A DNA stretch of 6,004 bases from SKPH01 sp051748565 (GTDB lineage Bacteria; Bacillota; Dethiobacteria; DTU022). The position numbers and the translations under genes are program-made. The DNA is taken from contig JBNJHN010000083.1 of NCBI GenBank assembly GCA_051748565.1, forward strand, positions 1-6,004. Reading direction: 5' to 3'. This document shows, one piece after another, positions 1-4,174 of this stretch. Each line of letters starts with the position of its first letter. Positions within the stretch are counted from its first letter, which is position 1. The notes under the pieces are model-generated. The model saw only the letters and a program-made list of their open reading frames with translations. It was not told the origin of the DNA and did not search any database.

Positions 1-18
1 GCGATCGGGCTTTCTCCG

Positions 19-47
19 TTGACCGAAGGCGGGGCCAATGATATAAT
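19..47 (+). promoter_or_regulatory. sigma-A-type promoter for the 62-residue repeat protein
   Basis: TTGACC at 19-24 and a perfect TATAAT at 42-47 are separated by exactly 17 bases, which is the optimal vegetative sigma-factor arrangement. Transcription would be expected to start near 53-55, inside the AT-rich stretch, leaving a leader of about 30 bases before the TTG start at 84. The promoter probably serves the small gene and may read through to the Ub-Mut7C gene, since no U-tailed terminator lies between them. It overlaps an open frame that ends at 54, so it could lie over the tail of an upstream gene. Start site and factor are inferred from the sequence match only. Confidence 0.8.
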
Positions 48-67
48 ATTTTAAATATTAAAAAAAT

Positions 68-80
68 AAAAGGAAGTGAT
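68..80 (+). promoter_or_regulatory. extended Shine-Dalgarno fixing a TTG start
   Basis: The bases AAAGGAAGTGATC (68-80) differ from the full complement of the 16S rRNA 3' tail (AAGGAGGTGATC) at only one position of the shared 12. The AGGAAG core ends 7 bases before the TTG at 84. This site decides the start of the small gene: the only in-frame ATG is at codon 23, in the middle of the first repeat. Confidence 0.75.
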
Positions 81-83
81 CTT

Positions 84-272
84 TTGATCTGCTCATACGC
101 CACGGTCGATGATGAAAAACTCAAGGCCCTGCAGAAGCTCGAAAAGGATATGGGGCGTACTCTTCTGGCCTTCAGCTGTCAGGAGATAAAGCCGGCCCAG
201 TTGACACCGGAACAGTTGGAAAGAATTCAGGCTCTTGAAAAGGATTTAGGCTTTGTTGTCGTAGCTTTATAA
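84..272 (+). CDS. small two-repeat acidic protein of unknown function
   Basis: This is a 62-residue protein with no recognised function. Residues 9-30 and 41-62 align without gaps as two copies of a 22-residue unit, roughly xxEqLxxLQxLEKDLGxxLLAL, with 9 identities and mostly conservative changes elsewhere. The first half of each unit looks like an amphipathic helix and the second half (after the Gly) like a short beta strand. There is no signal peptide, membrane segment or zinc motif; C3 and C32 are the only cysteines. A TTG start is chosen because an almost ideal ribosome binding site lies 7 bases upstream and a near-consensus promoter precedes that. Small proteins with an LExxLGxxLVAY-like ending are, to my recollection, common in Clostridia without an assigned role. 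It lies 113 bases upstream of the Ub-Mut7C gene on the same strand and may share its transcript. The gene call is firm on initiation signals and internal repeat; the function is unknown. Confidence 0.8.
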   Translation: MICSYATVDDEKLKALQKLEKDMGRTLLAFSCQEIKPAQLTPEQLERIQALEKDLGFVVVAL

Positions 273-285
273 GACGGTAACTAAT

Positions 286-334
286 CAGGTAAGGCCTTCT
301 CCGGCGGTTTGCCCGTGGGGGAGGGCCTTGCCTG
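286..334 (+). repeat. 17-bp inverted repeat (long hairpin) in the intergenic gap
   Basis: Bases 286-302 pair with 318-334 over 17 consecutive positions (13 Watson-Crick and 4 G-U pairs in RNA) around a 15-base loop. The next bases (GCTAAAGGAT) contain no T-run on this strand, and the other side has none either, so it is not a canonical intrinsic terminator. A further 6-bp pair, CGGTAA (275-280) with TTACCG (357-362), could enclose the hairpin and bring the base of the structure next to the GGAGG of the following gene at 368. It could be a transcript-stabilising or processing hairpin, a translation-control leader, or a dispersed repeat. I do not match it to a known riboswitch class. Confidence 0.7.
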
Positions 335-385
335 CTAAAGGATAAGGCAAAGCGCATTACCGCCATTGGAGGGGGGTCCTGCAAT

Positions 386-1129
386 ATGGCTTCCACGGTT
401 TATATGCGTTTTTACGCCGAGTTGAATGATTTGCTCCCTCCTGAAAAAAGACAGGTTACTATTGCCCACACCTTCCTGGGCCAACCAACGGTCAAAGACC
501 TGATTGAATCATTAGGAGTACCCCACACGGAGATAGACTTGATCCTGGTCGGTGAAGAATCGGTCGGTTTTTCTTACCGGGTCAGGGAGGGCGATCGCAT
601 CAGCGTTTATCCCGTTTTTGAAGCCCTTGATATAAACCCGATTATCCGGGTAAGACCCGAACCGCTGCGTGAACCGCGCTTTGTGCTCGACACCCACCTA
701 GGAAAACTGGCTTCATATCTCCGTATGCTAGGGTTCGATACTATTTATCAAAACATCCATAGCGATGAAACACTGGCTGATATCTCGGCAAACGAGTACC
801 GTATATTGCTTACAAGGGATCGCGGATTGCTCAAACGCTCTGCCGTAACTCATGGTTATCTTGTACGGGCCGATGATCCACAAAAACAGGTTGAAGAGGT
901 CCTGAGCCGTTTTGATCTGGCAGGTAAAATTAAACCTTTTCGTCTCTGCATGCGCTGCAATGAACCGCTGGAAACAGTTTCTTTTGATGAGGTGGCAGGT
1001 GAAGTGCCGCCCCGGGTCAGGAAACGTTTAAGTGAGTACAGGCGCTGTTCAGGCTGCGGCCGTGTTTACTGGAAAGGATCCCATTATAAAAAAATGTCCG
1101 ATTTCATTAACTGCTTAATGTCGGAATGA
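386..1129 (+). CDS. Ubiquitin-like/Mut7-C RNase domain fusion protein
   Basis: This is a predicted cytosolic nuclease of 247 residues. Residues 1-90 form a ThiS/MoaD-like beta-grasp domain, recognisable by VYMRFYAELNDLL at the start, the VKDLIESLGVP helix and the EGDRISVYPVFE strand. Residues 97-235 are a Mut7-C domain, a PIN-like RNase fold. It begins with the diagnostic RFVLDTHLGKLASYLRMLGFD (D102, D118) and continues with ILLTRDRGLL (D145); these acidic residues are the likely metal ligands. A zinc ribbon follows, formed by C188/C191 and C221/C224. This fusion is a known prokaryotic architecture. The beta-grasp domain lacks a free C-terminal Gly-Gly, so it should act as a recognition or scaffold module rather than as a sulfur carrier or conjugated modifier. 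GGAGGGGGG (368-376) sits 9 bases before the ATG; a second Met at residue 7 is less well placed. The RNA substrate is unknown. The family call is confident; the biological role is open. Confidence 0.93.
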   Translation: MASTVYMRFYAELNDLLPPEKRQVTIAHTFLGQPTVKDLIESLGVPHTEIDLILVGEESVGFSYRVREGDRISVYPVFEALDINPIIRVRPEPLREPRFVLDTHLGKLASYLRMLGFDTIYQNIHSDETLADISANEYRILLTRDRGLLKRSAVTHGYLVRADDPQKQVEEVLSRFDLAGKIKPFRLCMRCNEPLETVSFDEVAGEVPPRVRKRLSEYRRCSGCGRVYWKGSHYKKMSDFINCLMSE

Positions 1130-1162
1130 GGCCGCCTGGAACAAAAACAATCAAAATGCCAC

Positions 1163-1197
1163 CCCGGTTTTCAGATCTTGTAAATGGGAACTTTTTT
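1163..1197 (+). terminator. possible intrinsic terminator after the Ub-Mut7C gene
   Basis: Bases 1163-1170 can pair with 1182-1188 (CCC-G-TTT with AAA-T-GGG, one bulged G, one G-U pair) around an 11-base loop. Three bases later there is a run of six T (1192-1197). The position, 34 bases past the Ub-Mut7C stop, suits a terminator. The stem is weak and interrupted, so this is tentative. No convincing promoter is seen between here and the GGDEF gene at 1251, which argues for some read-through. Confidence 0.35.
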
Positions 1198-1250
1198 AAT
1201 ATCACTTTTACCGGCTTAATTGGTTTTATTTTACTTAAGAGGAAATTGAA

Positions 1251-2360
1251 ATGCTGAGCGAGAATCATCTAAATATGACTTTCAACAAGTATCTGGGTGA
1301 ATTCAAAGATAGCCAAACTGAAGCAGAGTTTATTCTCCATGAAACCGATGGTGTTATTCGGTTTATCAGGTCTGCTGCTCTCATTTTAGGTTTTTTGTTT
1401 TTCTTGTTCATTATCCCCGATTATTACATTACTGAAAGCAGTCAGACTTTCCGGTTTATTTTATATATTCGAAGCGCCTTTTTATTGTTGATTATAATCC
1501 TGTACCTGGTGCTCAGGTATTGGCCGGAAAAAGTTTCCCTGTTACGCTGGATTTCTGTCTATGAATTTATCGTATCGATCTTCTTTCTGCTCATTTATTA
1601 TCTTTATGAATCTCCTAATTTTTTTATTCATTCCCTGGGTGCGGTCGCCCTAATCCTGGCTTTCTTTAACGTTACGAACCGCTGGATATATACTGTTTCT
1701 GTTTCGCTGTTTTTAGGGCTGGGCTTTATCATTACTTCTGCCTTACGCCCTGAAAATATTCCCGCCTCGGAATTCGCGGCGGTTGGCATTTATTTTGCCC
1801 TGTTTATTATGATAAGCAGCATCTCTTCTTACCGGATTAATGTATACAAGCGAATGCAATATATCAATAACATAGAACTTAAACGTCTGTCAGAAACGGA
1901 TACTTTGACCGGTATTTATATAAGGCGTAAGTTTGATCAGGAGGTTAATAAATTGATGGATCTTGCAAGCCGCTATAATCACCCCCTGTCCCTGGTCCTC
2001 TTTGATATCGATAACCTGAAGCGAATTAACGATGAATACGGCCATTTAACCGGCGACCGGGTTTTATCAACCCTGGCTGGCATTGTAAAGGCTGCGCTGA
2101 GGAGCTCTGATATATTTGCCCGCTGGGGAGGAGACGAGTTTGCTATTTTACTACCGCATACAACCAAGTCGCAGGCTCGTGAACTGGCGGAAAGAATTCG
2201 CGATATCATTGTTTCGCATTATTTTACCCAGGTAGGTTACATCAGCTGTAGTTTTGGTGTTACAGCTTATCAAAAAGGTGATGACATTAACTCTTTAATA
2301 TCGAGGGTTGACAGAAGGCTATATAAGGCTAAAAAAACAGGAAGGAACATAGTAATGTAA
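1251..2360 (+). CDS. membrane-bound diguanylate cyclase (GGDEF protein)
   Basis: This protein makes cyclic di-GMP from two GTP at the inner face of the membrane. Of its 369 residues, about 1-40 are a hydrophilic lead. Residues 41-195 contain roughly six membrane helices (about 41-59, 69-90, 99-118, 125-140, 146-164, 175-193), which I do not match to a named sensor family. A short linker (about 196-213) precedes the GGDEF domain (214-369), which opens with the usual ETDTLTGIYIRRKFD. The domain looks active: FDIDNLKRIND (D252 metal ligand, N260 and D261 for guanine and substrate contacts), RWGGDEF (motif 293-297), and the terminal DRRLYKAKKTGRN. The product-inhibition site RxxD is present as R284-D287, exactly five residues before GGDEF, so feedback inhibition is expected. 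AAGAGGAAA (1237-1245) supports the ATG. It is followed by a separate strong promoter, so it is probably not an obligate operon partner of the next gene. The signal sensed cannot be told from sequence. Confidence 0.95.
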   Translation: MLSENHLNMTFNKYLGEFKDSQTEAEFILHETDGVIRFIRSAALILGFLFFLFIIPDYYITESSQTFRFILYIRSAFLLLIIILYLVLRYWPEKVSLLRWISVYEFIVSIFFLLIYYLYESPNFFIHSLGAVALILAFFNVTNRWIYTVSVSLFLGLGFIITSALRPENIPASEFAAVGIYFALFIMISSISSYRINVYKRMQYINNIELKRLSETDTLTGIYIRRKFDQEVNKLMDLASRYNHPLSLVLFDIDNLKRINDEYGHLTGDRVLSTLAGIVKAALRSSDIFARWGGDEFAILLPHTTKSQARELAERIRDIIVSHYFTQVGYISCSFGVTAYQKGDDINSLISRVDRRLYKAKKTGRNIVM

Positions 2361-2384
2361 AAGTCTGAATTAATTTGGTTAAAC

Positions 2385-2413
2385 TTGACATATAAAATAT
2401 TTATAAATATACT
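2385..2413 (+). promoter_or_regulatory. sigma-A-type promoter for the polyprenol-kinase-like gene
   Basis: A perfect TTGACA (2385-2390) and TATACT (2408-2413, one mismatch to TATAAT) are spaced by 17 bases in an AT-rich segment just 24 bases past the GGDEF stop codon. The expected transcription start is about 2420, giving an 83-base untranslated leader. This is one of the two strongest promoter matches in the window and implies the downstream gene has its own, probably constitutive, transcription, with any control exercised in the leader. Confidence 0.82.
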
Positions 2414-2417
2414 TTAG

Positions 2418-2497
2418 CTGTTTGCTAATACTAGGGAGGTTCACATCCGGCTTTTACAATAGCAAACGGGATTTTTCTGCTTAAGAGACATGTGAAT
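2418..2497 (+). promoter_or_regulatory. candidate structured 5' leader with interlocking (pseudoknot) pairings
   Basis: Two complementary pairs interlock. Stem A joins 2418-2427 to 2460-2469 (10 bp with one G-U; core GTTTGCTA/TAGCAAAC). Pairing B joins TTCACAT (2440-2446), inside the loop of stem A, to ATGTGAA (2490-2496), which ends 6 bases before the ATG; a G-U at 2439/2497 extends it. This is the topology of an H-type pseudoknot. Stem A is followed by ATTTTTCT (2471-2478), so it could also behave as a weak terminator. The gene start has only a poor, distant ribosome binding site (AAGAGA, 2483-2488), while a perfect-looking GGGAGG (2434-2439) sits in the loop with no start codon near it. 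I do not match it to a known riboswitch consensus. The pairings are seen directly; regulation is inferred. Confidence 0.4.
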
Positions 2498-2502
2498 ATT
2501 AT

Positions 2503-3285
2503 ATGCAAACTCTAATTGGCATCATTGAAAACTACACACTGGCGGATTTCTTTCATGATTTAGTGATCATAGGGATTGCCTATGGTTACATCCTGATTAC
2601 TATCCTGATTCCCGTTTATCTTAAAAAGAAAGGTATAATTTCAAAATTTCATGCCCGCAAATTAGTCCATTTATTCACAGGCCTGGTTGTCTTAATTGTC
2701 CCCTTTTTCATCCTGCCCGTATACGCAGTTTTTATTGCCCTGAGCCTGACCATCGCAGTTTATTTTAGTTCCAGGGATAGCTCGGTTAAGCAGCTGCAGG
2801 AATTATATGAATCTATAGGGGAAGAGGCCGAGGAAAGTGTGGGACGTTTACAGGGGCCCTTTTATTATGGCGTCTCAATAACTTTGCTTTTTACTATTTG
2901 CGTCTTGTTGGCGCCAGACCAGCTTTATTTCCCGATAAGTGGTATCTTGATCATGATTGTAAGCGACTCACTGGCTTCAATAGTCGGGAAGAAGTATGGA
3001 AGAATTAAATTAACAATTGCGTATACCGGGTCTGAAAGAACGCTGGAGGGCTCATTTACTTTTTTCGTTTCTGCATTTATATTGTCCTATTCTGCATTTT
3101 TTTACTTCGGGATGGCAAACCCGATTAACCAGAAAGAACTTACCCTTGAATTGATTGCAGCCTATTCATTGATAACCGCTTTTGCAGGTACAGTGATAGA
3201 GCTTTTATCTCCATCAACACTGGACGATCTTACCGTCCCAATTGCCACGACTGCGGTCATTTATATATTAGCTCAGTTTGGCTAA
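2503..3285 (+). CDS. CTP-dependent polyprenol/phytol kinase family membrane protein
   Basis: This 260-residue integral-membrane protein belongs to the SEC59/VTE5 (dolichol kinase, phytol kinase) family, whose members use CTP to phosphorylate prenols and are related to CDP-diacylglycerol synthases. About seven to eight membrane helices are visible. Family signatures in order are HARKLVHLFTGL (R52, K53, H56), the SDSLASIVGKKYGR stretch (D155 to R166), the ERTLEGSFTFF loop (R179, E182, G183) and IELLSPSTLDDLTVPI (E233, D241, D242) near the end. A cytosolic acidic loop lies at about 89-118. The ATG is the first usable start: a stop codon lies in frame at 2482-2484 and no good ribosome binding site is present. 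It has its own promoter and an unusual leader. Downstream it converges with a UbiA prenyltransferase gene. The likely role is prenol salvage or prenyl-phosphate supply for membrane lipid or quinone synthesis; the exact substrate, or even a cytidylyltransferase activity, cannot be decided from sequence. Confidence 0.85.
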   Translation: MQTLIGIIENYTLADFFHDLVIIGIAYGYILITILIPVYLKKKGIISKFHARKLVHLFTGLVVLIVPFFILPVYAVFIALSLTIAVYFSSRDSSVKQLQELYESIGEEAEESVGRLQGPFYYGVSITLLFTICVLLAPDQLYFPISGILIMIVSDSLASIVGKKYGRIKLTIAYTGSERTLEGSFTFFVSAFILSYSAFFYFGMANPINQKELTLELIAAYSLITAFAGTVIELLSPSTLDDLTVPIATTAVIYILAQFG

Positions 3286-3314
3286 AGGTAATTGCTCGTG
3301 AAAATGAATTGCCT
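3286..3314 (+). terminator. weak hairpin between the convergent genes
   Basis: AGGTAATT (3286-3293), directly after the stop codon, pairs with AATTGCCT (3307-3314) over 8 bp including one G-U, with a 13-base loop. The T-rich tract (TCTTTT, 3325-3330) begins about ten bases after the stem rather than immediately, and there is no T-run on the other strand. It lies in the 51-bp gap where the two transcripts meet, the expected place for a terminator, but the structure is AT-rich and tentative. Confidence 0.3.
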
Positions 3315-3336
3315 CGATCTATAATCTTTTCGCCCC

Positions 3337-4173
3337 TCAGGCAGCCAATCCCGCCCCTAATGCTACAGCTAAAAACCAGATAAAATAAACGTACTTAATT
3401 ATTGTGCTCATTTTTTCAAGTTTTTTCCCCGGGTAGGTGCTTTTCGCATTAATAGCAACATAAGAAAAAAGAGGATAGACACCGAAAACTATTATTAGTA
3501 AATAGACGAAGCTGTATTGTTCGACAAAGTAAACGGCTAACATTATTATAGCCGTGATCCCCAAAAAAATGACCACAAATACCCGCGCAATTTTTTTGCC
3601 CCATACAGTCGAAATTGTTCCGCACTTTTGCTGCAAATCACCCTTATAATCGGCCATTGTTTTGAGAATTTCCCGCCCCATCATGGCGAAAAATACGGTG
3701 ACTGCAAGCAGCAGGACCGGTTGGATATTGCCCGCCGCCACGCCGCCAAAGATGAAGCACAGCGCAATAACTGTGGCCACGGCCGCGTTGCCGAACAGGA
3801 CTGTACATTTAAGCTTCCACGAGTAGAGATAAAGCAGGATGTTTGAACCGAGGGCGATAAGGAATGCGGGCTGGTTGATAAAAGCGGCCACCAGCAGCGA
3901 TATGGCGGAGCCGGCAATGGAAAATACCAGGGCACCCCGCGGGCTGATCTGCCCGGAAGGCAGAGGCCTCTGGGGCTTGTTAACACGGTCTATCTCAATA
4001 TCGATGTAATCATTCCATGCATTCGTGGAGACTGTTATTAAAAAAACTGTTATTGCTGCCATGATAACCGGCCACCATGATGGCGCTTTTGCCACGTAGC
4101 CGCTTAAGAGAACCGCAATAATCCCGGCCAGGGCATTAATAGGACGGCTAAGTCTGTAGAATCCTTTGAGCAT
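3337..4173 (-). CDS. UbiA-family prenyltransferase, DGGGP-synthase-like
   Basis: This 278-residue intramembrane prenyltransferase has about nine predicted membrane helices. The first Asp-rich motif is NDYIDIEIDRVNKPQRPLPSG (N54, D55, D58, D62), and the second is REILKTMADYKGD (R167, E168, D175, D179) followed by the Gly-Thr-rich segment to W191. Both bind Mg-diphosphate of the prenyl donor. The form of the first motif and the REI...D..GD second motif most resemble archaeal digeranylgeranylglyceryl phosphate synthases rather than quinone-ring UbiA/MenA. That would suggest transfer of a prenyl chain to a glycerol-phosphate ether or another polar acceptor; bacterial homologues carry this name without proof. 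The length is typical of that group. GGAGG (4184-4180) lies 6 bases before the ATG and within the last codons of the upstream isomerase gene, one base separating the two genes, so translation is probably coupled. The acceptor specificity is not readable from sequence. Confidence 0.9.
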   Translation of the reverse strand: MLKGFYRLSRPINALAGIIAVLLSGYVAKAPSWWPVIMAAITVFLITVSTNAWNDYIDIEIDRVNKPQRPLPSGQISPRGALVFSIAGSAISLLVAAFINQPAFLIALGSNILLYLYSWKLKCTVLFGNAAVATVIALCFIFGGVAAGNIQPVLLLAVTVFFAMMGREILKTMADYKGDLQQKCGTISTVWGKKIARVFVVIFLGITAIIMLAVYFVEQYSFVYLLIIVFGVYPLFSYVAINAKSTYPGKKLEKMSTIIKYVYFIWFLAVALGAGLAA

Positions 4174-4174
4174 C

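Noticed and set aside
1..54. An open frame from the window edge ending in TAA at 52-54, which could be the C-terminus of an upstream gene.
   Set aside because: Only 17 codons are visible, a second frame is also open to 39-41, and a near-consensus promoter overlaps it. It cannot be assigned.
273..385. Known riboswitch (molybdenum cofactor, TPP, ZTP, fluoride) before the Ub-Mut7C gene.
   Set aside because: The conserved core sequences of these classes are not present; only the long hairpin and a short outer pairing are supported.
2434..2448. GGGAGG followed by TTCACATCC, looking like a ribosome binding site of a leader peptide or a tRNA T-arm.
   Set aside because: No ATG, GTG or TTG lies within 5-13 bases after GGGAGG. 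The would-be T-loop has C where the invariant A58 should be and no acceptor or anticodon stem surrounds it.
2361..2502. A cyclic-di-GMP riboswitch suggested by the adjacent GGDEF gene.
   Set aside because: The conserved class I blocks (GGCAAACC, GGGACGCAAAGCC-like) and the class II GGAAAC-type blocks as I know them are absent.
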